56,014 nt of DNA from Actinomycetota bacterium (GTDB lineage Bacteria; Actinomycetota; Thermoleophilia; Gaiellales; Gaiellaceae): assembly GCA_005885245.1 (NCBI GenBank), contig VAWR01000143.1, positions 1 through 56,014 of the forward strand, given 5' to 3'. Position numbers and translations under genes: made by a program. The first letter of the stretch is position 1, and each line of letters starts with the position of its first letter. Positions 17,096 through 25,975 of the stretch are shown here, piece by piece. Under the pieces are notes generated by a model. The model was given only the letters and a program-made list of their open reading frames with translations, did no database searches and was not told the origin of the DNA.

Positions 17096-18232
17096 CTACG
17101 TTCTTGCCGGTTCGGCGAGCCAGCGCTCGATCAGCTCCTGGTGCTCGCCGAGCTGCGGCGCCGGCCGGTGCGCGCGCAGTGGGTCCCCGAGCTTGAGCGC
17201 GCTGCCGATTGTCCGGAAGCCGTCCTCCTCCTCGATCACCATCGCGCGCGCGAGCACCTGCGGGTGCGCAAGCGCCACGCGAACGCCGAGCAGCGGCCCG
17301 ACGGGAATCCCCGCCTCGCGGAGCCTGGCGAGCGCCTGCTCGCTCGGCATGGCCGCGAGTGCGGCCTCGATCTCGACTCGGAGCTCGGCGCGGTGGAGCG
17401 CTCGCTTCGCGTCCGTCGCGAAGCGAGCGTCGCTCGGCCACTCGGGGCGGCCGACGGCCGCCGCGAAGCGAACGAAGAGCGGATCGTTCGCGATGGTGAT
17501 CGCGATCTCGCCGTCCGCGGTGCGGTACGTGCCGAACGGTGCGCTCAGCGCGTGGTCGTTCCCGAGGGGCTCGATCGCGTCGTCACTGTGCAACGCACGC
17601 ATCGCGACCGACTCGAGCAGCGAGACGAGACTGTCCAGCATCGCGACGTCGACGTGTCGACCGGCGCCTGTTCGCTGTCGCTCGTAAAGTGCGGCGACCG
17701 CCCCGAGCGCGCCGTACAGGCCGGGCACGAGATCGCCAAGGCTGACGGCCGAACGCGTGGGACCGCCTCCGACCGGACCGGTTGCGGCCATCAGACCCGA
17801 CATCGCCTGGACGAGCAGGTCGTACGCGGGCAGGGCGCGCAGCGGCCCGTCCTGGCCGAAGCCGGTGATGCTCACGACGACGAGGCGCGGATTCAACTTC
17901 CAGAGCTCTACGATCCCGAGCCCGAGGCGCTCGAGCGTGCCGGGCCGGAAGTTCTCGACCATCACGTCAGAACGTTCGAGCAGCCCGCGGAGGACGGCGA
18001 GCTGATCAGACCGCTTCAGGTCGAGTGTGATCCCGAGCTTGTCGCGGTTCAAGAGCCGGTAGTACGTGCTCGACCCGTCGACGAACGGGCCGAAGGTGCG
18101 AGCATCGTCTCCGCCCGGCGGCTCGACCTTGATCACCTCGGCACCGAGATCGGCGAGCAGCATGCCGCAGAACGGTCCCGCAAGGACACGCCCGAGCTCG
18201 ATGACCCTGATGTTGGCTAGCGGCGGCGACAC
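17096..18232 (-). CDS. CaiB/BaiF (class III) CoA-transferase
   Basis: A class III CoA-transferase of 378 residues from the chosen GTG at 18232. That start has GAGGTGG about eight bases upstream and gives SPPLANIRVIELGRVLAGPF, the usual family opening. Longer starts exist, up to 18310, but would run into the preceding gene. The catalytic aspartate lies in the middle of the protein in the family; here the segment AMLDSLVSLLE fits that place. Other marks are FCGMLLADLGAEVIKVEPP, NRDKLGITLDLK and RPGTLERLGLG. The enzyme moves CoA between carboxylic acids, for example succinyl-CoA to the substrate, preparing it for the acyl-CoA dehydrogenase encoded immediately downstream. Confidence 0.92.
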   Translation of the reverse strand: MSPPLANIRVIELGRVLAGPFCGMLLADLGAEVIKVEPPGGDDARTFGPFVDGSSTYYRLLNRDKLGITLDLKRSDQLAVLRGLLERSDVMVENFRPGTLERLGLGIVELWKLNPRLVVVSITGFGQDGPLRALPAYDLLVQAMSGLMAATGPVGGGPTRSAVSLGDLVPGLYGALGAVAALYERQRTGAGRHVDVAMLDSLVSLLESVAMRALHSDDAIEPLGNDHALSAPFGTYRTADGEIAITIANDPLFVRFAAAVGRPEWPSDARFATDAKRALHRAELRVEIEAALAAMPSEQALARLREAGIPVGPLLGVRVALAHPQVLARAMVIEEEDGFRTIGSALKLGDPLRAHRPAPQLGEHQELIERWLAEPART

Positions 18233-18242
18233 GTGGTCCACC

Positions 18243-19469
18243 TCAATGGGACCTCCAGCGCTCGATGCGGAGATCGCAGCTCCGCGCATGTGCCTCGAAG
18301 TTCTCGACACGGCACTGGCGTGCGCAGATCTCGCCGATCGCCACGCTCGCCTCGCGCGTCGCCCGCTGGTAGGTCACGGTCTTGAGGTACTTCCCGACCC
18401 AGAGGCCGCCCGAGTAGCGCGCCGCCCGTCCCGTCGGGAGGATGTGGTTGGTGCCGGTCGTCTTGTCCCCGTAGGCGACCGTCGTCGTCTCGCCGAGGAA
18501 GAGCGAGCCGTAGTTCCGCAGCCGCGCGAGGTACCAATCCGGGTCGCGCGTGTGCACCTCGACGTGCTCGAATGCGAGCGCGTCGGTCTCGCCGAGCGCT
18601 TCGTCGTCGTCGGCGACCACACGGATTTCGCCACGGTCGCGCCACGCCGCCGACGCGACGTCCGCGGTCGGCAGGGTCTCGAGCTGGCGTGCGATCTCCC
18701 GCTCGACGTCGCGAGCGAGTTGTGGCGACGTCGTGACGAGGATCGCGGGCGATGCCGGCCCGTGCTCTGCCTGGCCGAGCAGGTCGGCTGCGACGAGTTC
18801 CGCGTCGGCGGTCTCGTCCGCGACCACGACGATCTCGGTCGGGCCCGCGAGGAGATCGATACCGACGCGGCCGAACAGCTGTCGTTTCGCCTCGACGACG
18901 TAGGTGTTCCCCGGCCCTGCGATGAAGTCGACAGCAGCGATCGTCTCCGTGCCCAGCGCCAGCGCGGCGATTGCCTGGACGCCGCCGAGGCAGTACAGCT
19001 CATCTGCGCCGGCGAGGTGCATCGCCGCGATCGTCGCCGCCGGAAGCTTTCCCGCGAGCGGTGGCGTGCTTGCGGCCACCCGCTCCACGCCGGCGACCTT
19101 CGCCGTGACGATGCTCATGTGCGCCGAGGCGACCATCGGATAGCGGCCACCCGGTACGTACGAGCCGGCGCTCGCGATCGGAAGGGTACGGTGCCCGAGC
19201 GTGACGCCGGGAAGCGTTTCCACCTCGACGTCACCGAGCGTTGCGCGTTGAGCTTCCGCGAAGCGGCGCACCTGCCCCTGTGAGAAGCGGATGTCCTCGA
19301 TCACGGACGCGGGCACCGACTCGACGATGCGCCGGATCTCGCTCTCGTCGAGGCGGAAGCTGTCGCGTTCCCAGCGGTCGAGCCGCGCGGACCAATCCCG
19401 CACGGCCGTGTCGCCCCGCTCGGCAACGTCCGTGATGATGCGTGTCACGGTCTCGGTGATCTCAGTCAC
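18243..19469 (-). CDS. Histidinol dehydrogenase-like enzyme, possibly of the HpsN (sulfopropanediol dehydrogenase) subgroup
   Basis: A 408-residue member of the histidinol-dehydrogenase family. It has SAGSYVPGGRYPMVASAHM, VDFIAGPGNTYVVEAKRQLF and the zinc/substrate region DLLGQAEHGPASPAILVT. The C-terminal part reads GDKTTGTNHILPTGRAA followed by RYSGGLWVGKYLKTVTYQ. True HisD proteins instead have a phrase like HVLPTxGxARxxSGLSV. The GGLWVGK form is what I associate with HpsN-type sulfopropanediol dehydrogenases, so a catabolic diol/alcohol oxidation is more likely than histidine synthesis. No other his genes are nearby. The GTG start has GGAG eight or so bases upstream. It begins the minus-strand operon and is divergent from the M20 gene, with only 42 bases between the starts. 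Confidence 0.8.
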   Translation of the reverse strand: MTEITETVTRIITDVAERGDTAVRDWSARLDRWERDSFRLDESEIRRIVESVPASVIEDIRFSQGQVRRFAEAQRATLGDVEVETLPGVTLGHRTLPIASAGSYVPGGRYPMVASAHMSIVTAKVAGVERVAASTPPLAGKLPAATIAAMHLAGADELYCLGGVQAIAALALGTETIAAVDFIAGPGNTYVVEAKRQLFGRVGIDLLAGPTEIVVVADETADAELVAADLLGQAEHGPASPAILVTTSPQLARDVEREIARQLETLPTADVASAAWRDRGEIRVVADDDEALGETDALAFEHVEVHTRDPDWYLARLRNYGSLFLGETTTVAYGDKTTGTNHILPTGRAARYSGGLWVGKYLKTVTYQRATREASVAIGEICARQCRVENFEAHARSCDLRIERWRSH

Positions 19470-19511
19470 GGCCCGATCTCCAGCAGGGCCCTATGATCGC
19501 CCCATCGGCCG

Positions 19512-20633
19512 GTGGATGCACTGATAAGCGCGATCGAACGTGACCTCGTCGCATTCGCACAGCAGCTCGTTGCAACCCCGAGCCTGCCGGGAGAGGAGGG
19601 AGTGGTGGCGGAGCTCCTGGCGACGAAGCTCGTCGAGCTTGGCTATCGGGACGTCGCGGTCGACGAGGTGAGCAATGTCGTCGGCTACTTTGGCCCAGGT
19701 TCGCCGCGTCTCATGTTCAACGGCCACCTCGACCACGTGCCGCCGGCGGGCATGGTGGACCCGTACGGCGCGCAGATCGTCCAGGGGCACCTCCGCGGTC
19801 GCGGGTCGGTGGACATGAAGGCGAATGTCGCGGCCGGCGCGTTTGCGGCTGCGTTCGTGGATGCTCCGCTTCGCGGTGCGTACATGTTCACGGCCGACGT
19901 GCGGGAGGAGGTCGACGGGCCGGAAGGGATTCCGAGGCTTCTGGCGCACGGTCTCCGGGCCGAGTACGGCATCAGCGGCGAAGCAACTTCACTCGACGTT
20001 GCGCTCGGCCACCGCGGCAAGCTCCAGCTCGACGTCACGATTGCCGGTCGTTCGAGTCATGCCGCGACGCCTGACGAGGGCGAGAACGCGGTCTATCGCG
20101 CGCTGCCGTTCCTGGCCGCGCTCGAACGTGCGGGCAAGCGCCTGCCCTCAGACCTTCGTTTCGGCCCGGCGAGCCTCACCGTCACTGCCATTGCTTCCGC
20201 TCCCTCGGGCGGCGTCGCGGTCGTTCCGTCCAGCTGCACGATCCGCGTTGACCGCCGTTACGTCCCGGGTGAGACGCCGGACTCCTGCCGCGTCGAGATC
20301 GAGGAGCTCGTGGACCGCGTGGCCGCCGAGCTCGGAGCAGACGCAACGGTCGAGCTCGTCAACGTCTACCCGCTGATGAGCACCGAGCCGGACCACCCAC
20401 TCGTGCGAGCCGCGAGCGCGGCCGTCGAGGACGCGACGGGCAGGCGTCCGGCTCTGAAGGCGTGGCAGTTCGGTGTCAATGCCACTTTCATGAACGCCGC
20501 CGGGATTCCCTCCGTCGGGATCGGCGCGGGCGACGAGCGTCTCGCGCACACCGCCGACGAGCGCGTCCCGATCGACGAGATCATCCAGGCCTCTCGGGTC
20601 TACGCCCTGCTGATCAAGCGCCTCGCCACGTGA
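19512..20633 (+). CDS. M20 family metallohydrolase (ArgE/DapE/acetyl-lysine deacetylase-like)
   Basis: A 373-residue zinc-dependent amidohydrolase of the M20 group. Metal-binding and catalytic residues are visible in FNGHLDHVPP (His, Asp), GRGSVDMKAN (bridging Asp) and ADVREEVDGPEG (catalytic Glu pair). The dimerisation segment GRSSHAATPDEGENAVY and the late FGVNATFMNAAGIPSVGIG follow. It hydrolyses an N-acyl or carbamoyl amide. GTG at 19512 is the only good start, as GTGGATGCACTG. Its stop lies within the leader of the ureohydrolase gene (11-base gap), so both should be translated from one message. In context it may release an amino acid or amine from an amide produced by ring opening. Confidence 0.88.
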   Translation: MDALISAIERDLVAFAQQLVATPSLPGEEGVVAELLATKLVELGYRDVAVDEVSNVVGYFGPGSPRLMFNGHLDHVPPAGMVDPYGAQIVQGHLRGRGSVDMKANVAAGAFAAAFVDAPLRGAYMFTADVREEVDGPEGIPRLLAHGLRAEYGISGEATSLDVALGHRGKLQLDVTIAGRSSHAATPDEGENAVYRALPFLAALERAGKRLPSDLRFGPASLTVTAIASAPSGGVAVVPSSCTIRVDRRYVPGETPDSCRVEIEELVDRVAAELGADATVELVNVYPLMSTEPDHPLVRAASAAVEDATGRRPALKAWQFGVNATFMNAAGIPSVGIGAGDERLAHTADERVPIDEIIQASRVYALLIKRLAT

Positions 20634-20644
20634 AAGGAGCAGCC

Positions 20645-21637
20645 GTGCCGACCGGGATCGACCATCTCCAGCCGCCCGAGCTCGTCCGTCTCTCGCATTG
20701 GGAGGACCGCAACGAGGTACGCGTCGCGAACTGGATCAGACCCTGGGACTTCGCCGAGCCGATAGACGTCGGCGTCACGGCTGTGCCGATCGCTCGCGCC
20801 GCGATCAAACCGGTCAGCGCCCATCAGGGGCCGAACGCGCTCCGTGACGGCCGCTTCTTCTTCACGACCTACTCGATTGACTATGGCGTCGACATCTCCG
20901 ACCTCGTCGTCCGCGACATCGGCGACGTGGAGATCCCGCTCTGGGACATCGTCGAGGCGCACGAGAACATCTACGTCGCCGCGCGCGGCCTGTTCGCGCA
21001 CGAGCCGCGCTTCTTTCCGATCTTCGTGGGCGGCGACCATTCGATGACACGGCCGATCGTCCGGGCGCTGCACGAGGCGCGGCCCGAGCTCGAGCGCGTC
21101 GGCCTCATCCAATTCGACGCTCACATCGACTGCCAGAATCTCGACGACGCCGGCCCTCACAACGGGACCCCGATCCGCGGAATCATCGAGGACGACAACC
21201 GAGTAGACCCGCGCAACATCGTGCAAATCGGCATCTCCGGCTTCGTCAACGCCGACTACTACCGCCGCTACCTCGTCGAGGAGCAGGGCGGGACGATCTT
21301 CTCGACGCGAGACGTGGCGAGGCGAGGGATAGATGCAGTGCTGTCGGAAGCATGGGAGATCGCATCCGGGGGGGTCGACGGCGTCTACGTCACTTTCGAC
21401 ATCGACAGCGTCGAGCTCGCGTACGCGCCCGGGACGGGCGCGGCCGTCTCTGGTGGCCTCACGCCGTGGCAGGCGATGGATGCCCTCTTCGACCTCGGCT
21501 GCCGCGATCTGGTGGTTGCCTTCGACCTCGTCGAGGTCGACCCAGCGCGCGATCCGCAGGGAATCACGCAGCGCCTCGCGAACAAGCTGCTGCTCACGTT
21601 CCTTGCTGGTTTCCACCACCGCCGCGACGGCGGCTAG
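20645..21637 (+). CDS. Ureohydrolase (arginase/agmatinase/guanidinobutyrase family), copy 1
   Basis: A 330-residue manganese ureohydrolase. Metal-ligand motifs are GGDHSM (His), FDAHIDCQ (Asp, His, Asp; usually DAHxD) and TFDIDSVELAYAPGTG (DxDxxDP in relatives). In the last motif the usual DP is replaced by EL, a real departure. The start GTG at 20645 has AAGGAG six bases upstream, which favours it over the GTG at 20630 that overlaps the M20 stop. The family cleaves guanidino compounds to urea and an amine or acid. N-terminal phrases (HWEDRNEVRVANWIRPWDF, SAHQGPNALRDG) resemble longer guanidino-acid hydrolases more than arginases. It shares the operon with M20 and lies 183 bases before a second, divergent-sequence ureohydrolase. 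Confidence 0.87.
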   Translation: MPTGIDHLQPPELVRLSHWEDRNEVRVANWIRPWDFAEPIDVGVTAVPIARAAIKPVSAHQGPNALRDGRFFFTTYSIDYGVDISDLVVRDIGDVEIPLWDIVEAHENIYVAARGLFAHEPRFFPIFVGGDHSMTRPIVRALHEARPELERVGLIQFDAHIDCQNLDDAGPHNGTPIRGIIEDDNRVDPRNIVQIGISGFVNADYYRRYLVEEQGGTIFSTRDVARRGIDAVLSEAWEIASGGVDGVYVTFDIDSVELAYAPGTGAAVSGGLTPWQAMDALFDLGCRDLVVAFDLVEVDPARDPQGITQRLANKLLLTFLAGFHHRRDGG

Positions 21638-21660
21638 AACGACTTTGCAGCGCGATCGTG

Positions 21661-21789
21661 CAACCAGACGCCTTGGTCGTGATCCTGATGATGGACGAGG
21701 GGAAGGTGATCGAGGAGGCGCCGCCGGACACCTTCTTCTCCTCCCCGAGCCACGAGCGTACGAAGCGGGTGCACGCGCTGGTCGAGTGA
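21661..21789 (+). pseudogene. C-terminal remnant of a polar-amino-acid ABC transporter ATPase
   Basis: Between the two ureohydrolase genes lies a short in-frame stretch ending in TGA at 21789. It reads VVILMMDEGKVIEEAPP followed by DTFFSSPSHERTKRVHALVE. This matches the very end of GlnQ/HisP-type ATPases, where a phrase like MDEGxIVExGxPxxxFxxPxxERTxxFL is standard. Nothing of the Walker motifs is present upstream; instead the frame runs into the end of the preceding ureohydrolase gene. It looks like the leftover tail of a deleted transporter gene. Confidence 0.72.
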
Positions 21790-21819
21790 TCTCCGCGCCC
21801 AGAGCGATACCGTAGGCCG

Positions 21820-22773
21820 GTGATCGGCCCGCCCTACAGGCCACTTGACGCCCAGGTCATCCCACGCTTTGCGGGCATACGGACGTTCATGCGCTCGCCA
21901 TACGTCAGCGAGCTTGCAGGTGTGGATGCAGCGGTCTTCGGCATTCCCTTCGACACCGCGACGAGCTTCAGGACGGGTGCTCGCTTTGGTCCGGAGGCGA
22001 TCCGCTCGGCCTCGGTGCTCCTCCGGCCGTACCACCCGGTGCTCGCAGTCAACGTCGTCGAGTCGCTGTCCGTCGTCGACTACGGTGACTCACCCGTCTC
22101 GCCGGGAGCCATCGAGCGCACCTACAGTCAGGTCGAGGAGGCGATGGCGCCCCTCGTCGACGCGGGGGTGTTTCCGCTCGCGCTCGGCGGCGATCACTCG
22201 ATCACGCTCGCGGAGCTGCGGGCGCTCGTTCGTCGTCACGGTCCGATCTGCCTCCTCCAGTTGGACTCGCACGCCGATACCTGGGACGAGTACTTCGGCC
22301 AGAAGTACTTCCACGGAAGCACCTTCAAACGGGCTGTCGAGGAAGGTCTACTCGACGCGGGCAGCTCTGTGCAAGCTGGGATCCGCGGCTCGAACTACGG
22401 CGCGGGAGACATCCGTGACGCCGAGGAGCTTGGCTTCACCGTTGTTCCGTCCGAGGAGCTTCGTCAACTCGGTGGCGAGGGATACGCCGGTCTCGTGACG
22501 GAGAAGGTGGGGGAGCGGCCGGTCTTCCTTTCCTTCGATATCGACTTTCTCGACCCCGCGTTCGCGCCCGGAACCGGGACGCCCGAGGTGGCGGGGTTCT
22601 CGACTGCCGAAGCGCTCGCCTTTCTACGAGCACTGCAGGGCATCAACCTGGTCGGAGCCGACGTCGTCGAAGTCTCGCCCGCCTATGACGGACCGGGGCA
22701 GCAGACGGCGCTGGCGGCTGCGAACGTCGCGTTCGAGCTGTTGGCGCTGAAGGCGCTCGGTTCCGTTCGCTGA
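21820..22773 (+). CDS. speB: Agmatinase-type ureohydrolase, copy 2
   Basis: A 317-residue ureohydrolase with a fully canonical metal site. The motifs are [33 protein letters not shown] and [20 protein letters not shown], in which all six usual Mn ligands appear. It also has [19 protein letters not shown] at the N-terminus, as in agmatinases and guanidinopropionases. GTG at 21820 is the start used; no strong ribosome-binding site is seen. The protein is clearly a different subgroup from the neighbour at 20645, sharing only motif-level similarity, so they likely act on different guanidino compounds. The symbol is given for family only. Confidence 0.85.
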   Translation: MIGPPYRPLDAQVIPRFAGIRTFMRSPYVSELAGVDAAVFGIPFDTATSFRTGARFGPEAIRSASVLLRPYHPVLAVNVVESLSVVDYGDSPVSPGAIERTYSQVEEAMAPLVDAGVFPLALGGDHSITLAELRALVRRHGPICLLQLDSHADTWDEYFGQKYFHGSTFKRAVEEGLLDAGSSVQAGIRGSNYGAGDIRDAEELGFTVVPSEELRQLGGEGYAGLVTEKVGERPVFLSFDIDFLDPAFAPGTGTPEVAGFSTAEALAFLRALQGINLVGADVVEVSPAYDGPGQQTALAAANVAFELLALKALGSVR

Positions 22774-22799
22774 TCACGGGACGCCGGAGAGGAGCCAGA

Positions 22800-24446
22800 A
22801 TGGGGACTACGACCGCGACTGCATCTCTCCGCCAGACGCCCGCATGGCAGGCCCTCGAGGAGAACGCCGAGGCCTTGCGCGAGACCCACCTCCGCGATCT
22901 CTTCGCGGCGGATCCCGAGCGCGGTGAACGCTTCTCCATCGAGGCCGAGGGTCTGTTCCTCGATTACTCCAAGAACCGGATCACCGAAGACACGATCCGG
23001 CTTCTGCTGCAGCTCGCGGAGGAGCGCGGCGTGGCCGAGCGCCGAGACGCGATGTTCGCGGGCGAGAAGATCAACGTCACCGAGCGCCGGGCGGTCCTGC
23101 ACGTCGCGCTCCGCGCGCCGAAGGGCGAGCACATCGAGGTGGACGGCGAAGACGTCGTGCCCGAGGTGCACGAGGTACTCGACCGCATGTCGGAGTTCGC
23201 AGAGCGCATTCGAAGCGGTGCATGGCAGGGACACACCGGGAAGCGAATCCGGAACGTCGTCAACATCGGCATCGGCGGGTCCGATCTCGGACCGGTCATG
23301 GCCTACGAGGCGCTGCGCTATTACTCGCAGCGTGACCTGACCTTCCGCTTCGTCTCCAACGTCGACGGCACCGATCTCGCGGAGGCGACGCGAGACCTCG
23401 ATCCCGAGGAGACCCTCTTCATCGTCGCCTCGAAGACCTTCACGACGCTCGAGACCTTGACGAACGCCAGGAGCGCGCGCGAGTGGCTTCTGGCCACCCT
23501 CGACGACGAGGCCGCCGTTGCGAAACACTTCGTCGCGGTCTCGACCAACGAGGCGGAGGTGTCGAAGTTCGGCATCGACACCGCCAACATGTTCGGCTTC
23601 TGGGACTGGGTCGGAGGCCGCTACTCGATGGACTCCGCGATCGGTCTCTCGACGATGATCGCGATCGGTCCGGACAACTTTCGCCGCCTCCTCGCCGGCT
23701 TCCACACGCTGGACGAGCACTTCCGCACCGCGCCGTTCGAACGGAACCTGCCGGTCCTGATGGGCCTCCTGACGGTCTGGTACGCGGACTTCTTCGCCGC
23801 GCAGACCGTCGCAGTCCTTCCCTACGATCAGTACCTGAAGCGGTTTCCCGCGTACCTGCAGCAGCTCACGATGGAGTCGAACGGCAAGTCCGTGACCCTG
23901 GAGGGCGCGCACGTCGACTACGAGACCGGCCCGATCTTCTGGGGAGAGCCCGGAACGAACGGCCAGCACTCGTTCTACCAGCTCATCCACCAGGGCACGA
24001 AGCTCGTTCCGGCCGACTTCATCGGGTTCAGCCATACCCTCAATCCGATCGGCGACCATCATGACCTGCTGATGGCGAATGTCTTCGCGCAGACGGAGGC
24101 GCTCGCGTTCGGCAAGACACCCGAGGAGGTGCGCGCGGAGGGTACGGAGGAGTGGCTCGTGCCGCACCGCGTCTTCGAGGGGAACCGGCCCTCTAACACC
24201 ATCCTCGCCGACCGGCTCGATCCGGAGACGCTCGGCAAGCTGGTCGCGCTCTACGAGCACAGTGTGTTCGTGCAGGGCGTGATCTGGAACGTGAACTCGT
24301 TCGACCAGTGGGGCGTCGAGCTCGGCAAGGTGCTCGCCAAGCGGATCGCGGGCGAGCTCGAGGCTGATTCAGAGCCGGAGCTCACCCATGACTCGTCCAC
24401 CAACGCGCTGCTCAGGCGCTACCGGAACACCAGACGGACGTCATAA
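22800..24446 (+). CDS. pgi: Glucose-6-phosphate isomerase
   Basis: A 548-residue phosphoglucose isomerase interconverting glucose-6-phosphate and fructose-6-phosphate. Signature regions are [65 protein letters not shown] and [13 protein letters not shown]. Length and order are those of the large bacterial/eukaryotic-type enzyme. The ATG at 22800 is preceded by GAGAGGAG. It sits 26 bases after the agmatinase gene on the same strand but has no obvious functional link with it. A stable hairpin follows at 24452. Confidence 0.96.
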   Translation: MGTTTATASLRQTPAWQALEENAEALRETHLRDLFAADPERGERFSIEAEGLFLDYSKNRITEDTIRLLLQLAEERGVAERRDAMFAGEKINVTERRAVLHVALRAPKGEHIEVDGEDVVPEVHEVLDRMSEFAERIRSGAWQGHTGKRIRNVVNIGIGGSDLGPVMAYEALRYYSQRDLTFRFVSNVDGTDLAEATRDLDPEETLFIVASKTFTTLETLTNARSAREWLLATLDDEAAVAKHFVAVSTNEAEVSKFGIDTANMFGFWDWVGGRYSMDSAIGLSTMIAIGPDNFRRLLAGFHTLDEHFRTAPFERNLPVLMGLLTVWYADFFAAQTVAVLPYDQYLKRFPAYLQQLTMESNGKSVTLEGAHVDYETGPIFWGEPGTNGQHSFYQLIHQGTKLVPADFIGFSHTLNPIGDHHDLLMANVFAQTEALAFGKTPEEVRAEGTEEWLVPHRVFEGNRPSNTILADRLDPETLGKLVALYEHSVFVQGVIWNVNSFDQWGVELGKVLAKRIAGELEADSEPELTHDSSTNALLRRYRNTRRTS

Positions 24447-24451
24447 CCCGA

Positions 24452-24480
24452 AGACAGGGCGCGCCGGTGCACCCCTGTCT
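24452..24480. terminator. Hairpin terminator between pgi and the opposing fragment
   Basis: A perfect 8-bp inverted repeat, AGACAGGG (24452-24459) and CCCTGTCT (24473-24480), with a 13-base loop lies six bases after the pgi stop. No T-run follows on either strand. It could stop transcription from pgi and from the minus-strand genes facing it. Confidence 0.55.
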
Positions 24481-24494
24481 GCCATCGGTCGTCC

Positions 24495-24650
24495 CTACTT
24501 GAGGACTGTGTCGCAGTAGGTCGAGTTCGGCCCGAACGGTCATAGCCCGTCGTCCCGAGCGAGTACCAGGGATAGATGCAGTACGGCGTGCCGTAGTTGG
24601 CGGCGCCGCAGTAGTGATTCACCTCTACCTTGCCACCGACCTGGTCGTGG
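24495..24650 (-). pseudogene. Decayed C-terminal domain fragment of an exported protein (NHYCGAANYGTPYCIYPWY type)
   Basis: Directly downstream of the Ig-like gene on the same strand, one frame reads GHDQVGGKVEVNHYCGAA and then NYGTPYCIYPWYSLGTTG. After a shift of frame near 24541 it continues PFGPNSTYCDTVLK and a TAG at 24495. Both pieces look like one conserved Cys/aromatic-rich exported domain, and a stretch between them seems to be missing. I recall similar endings in secreted proteins of Thermoleophilia but cannot verify this. There is no start codon with a ribosome-binding site, so this appears to be the remains of a gene whose N-terminus has been lost. Confidence 0.5.
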
Positions 24651-24656
24651 CCGGTC

Positions 24657-25868
24657 CTAGCGCCGAATGAGGATGCTGATCTTGCGCGAGCGCGCAGCCC
24701 CGAGCTCGTCCTTCGTCGTCAGATAGAGGACATAGCGGCCTCGGCGCACGGGCCGACCGCTGATCACGCCGGTCTTCGGATCGAGCCGAAGGCCGGCGGG
24801 CAGCTTCCCTACGGCCACGCCCCAGGTCCGAACACCGACGCCTCCCTGCGCAAACCCACTGGCTCGATAGAGCTTGCCGACGTGTCCGACGCGCGGCATC
24901 GACACGCTCGTCAGTTGGAGCTTGTCCGCGACGCGAAGCGTGATCGTGTGCACCGTGTTCCGGCCGCGGACGTCGGTGACCTTGAACGTCAGGGAGAAGC
25001 TGCCGGCGTCGGCAGGGACGCCTTTGATCGTCGCCGTCGAGCCGTTGCCCTGATCGCCGATGAAGCCGACGTGCGTCGGAAAGGAACCTTGCGTGATCTC
25101 CCAGCGATAGGGAGCGCTGCCGCCGGCGGCGTTGAGGGAGATCGTGAGCGGAATCGCGACCTCTCCCACCTGACTGTCGGGCGCGCTGATCTGGAGGGCA
25201 GGACTCACCGCGAGCGTGAACTGCTTCTGCGAGGAGGCTCCGTTGGCGGACACCTTGACGGTGAACGAGGCCGTCCCCGCGGTCTGTGGCGTCCCGCTGA
25301 CCTGGCCGTTACCCGCAAGCGAGAGACCGGCCGGCAAGGAGCCGGCAACGATGCTCCAACTCTGAGCGCCTCCGCCCGAGGCCGCGAACTTCGTCGAGTA
25401 CGAATTGCCGACGCTCGCCTCGGGAAGCGTCGCCGTCGTGATCGACGGAGCAGTCGCCGGAGCGGGGACCGGAGGGGGAGGTGGCGGGCTCCCACTGCCG
25501 ACACTGTTGATGACGATCGTGAACTCTCGCTGGGACTCCGCAGGCCGACACCAGTCGGCCGAGGGTGGATTCTGGTCGCTGAGGTTGACCCAGAAGGAGT
25601 AGCTTCCGGCCCGGGTCGGCGTGCCGCTGACGAGGCCGCTCATTGCCAGCCCCAGTCCCGGCGGCAAGGTGCCGCCGATGATCGTGAACTGGTACGGCAG
25701 GGCCGGACCGCAACCGCCGGCACCGCCGAAGGTGAAGCTGTAGTGCGCGCCCACCACTCCGGTCGGAGGGAAGTAGCTCTCGTCCGTGAACCTGATCGCC
25801 CAGGCGGCGGACGCGAGCGCGAGCGCGGCGACGGCCGCCGTCAGGAGGATCATCACTCTGCGTTTCAT
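24657..25868 (-). CDS. Exported protein with four putative-Ig (He_PIG-like) domains
   Basis: A 403-residue secreted protein. The ATG at 25868 (MKRRVMILLTAAVAALALAS) follows GAGGGG at about nine bases and opens a Sec signal peptide ending near AWA; a longer start at 25898 is less likely. Four beta-sandwich units follow, recognised by the phrase LPxGLxLxxxGxxSGTPxxxGxxxFxVxV: GTLPPGLGLAMSGLVSGTP, GSLPAGLSLAGNGQVSGTP, a diverged third near KGVPADAGSFSLTFKVTD, and GKLPAGLRLDPKTGVISGRP. A run of six prolines separates the first two. Such domains mediate adhesion or act as spacers at the cell surface. No membrane anchor or LPXTG motif is present. A fragment of another exported domain follows it downstream. 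Confidence 0.85.
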   Translation of the reverse strand: MKRRVMILLTAAVAALALASAAWAIRFTDESYFPPTGVVGAHYSFTFGGAGGCGPALPYQFTIIGGTLPPGLGLAMSGLVSGTPTRAGSYSFWVNLSDQNPPSADWCRPAESQREFTIVINSVGSGSPPPPPPVPAPATAPSITTATLPEASVGNSYSTKFAASGGGAQSWSIVAGSLPAGLSLAGNGQVSGTPQTAGTASFTVKVSANGASSQKQFTLAVSPALQISAPDSQVGEVAIPLTISLNAAGGSAPYRWEITQGSFPTHVGFIGDQGNGSTATIKGVPADAGSFSLTFKVTDVRGRNTVHTITLRVADKLQLTSVSMPRVGHVGKLYRASGFAQGGVGVRTWGVAVGKLPAGLRLDPKTGVISGRPVRRGRYVLYLTTKDELGAARSRKISILIRR

Positions 25869-25939
25869 CGAGACAGACCCCTCAAAGTAGTGGTTCAAAC
25901 TCTGGAAACCTCATCGGCATCAGTTTCGCCGCGACTTGT

Positions 25940-25961
25940 AAGAACCCCGTTAAGCGTTCTT
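25940..25961. promoter_or_regulatory. GTTAAGCG motif inside an AAGAAC/GTTCTT inverted repeat
   Basis: Between the Ig-like gene and the PEP-mutase-like gene, AAGAAC (25940-25945) and GTTCTT (25956-25961) form a perfect inverted repeat. The spacer and second arm include GTTAAGCG (25949-25956). The same octamer occurs in front of two other exported-protein genes at 28066 and 40555, and a variant pair at 46869. It is 72-93 bases before the Ig-like start and 15-36 bases before the GTG at 25976. A regulator site is inferred. Confidence 0.4.
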
Positions 25962-25975
25962 GAACTAGGCAGTCT

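Noticed and set aside
18243-19469. Histidine-biosynthesis hisD
   Set aside because: The C-terminal motif differs from HisD, the gene lies in a catabolic operon and no other his genes are present.
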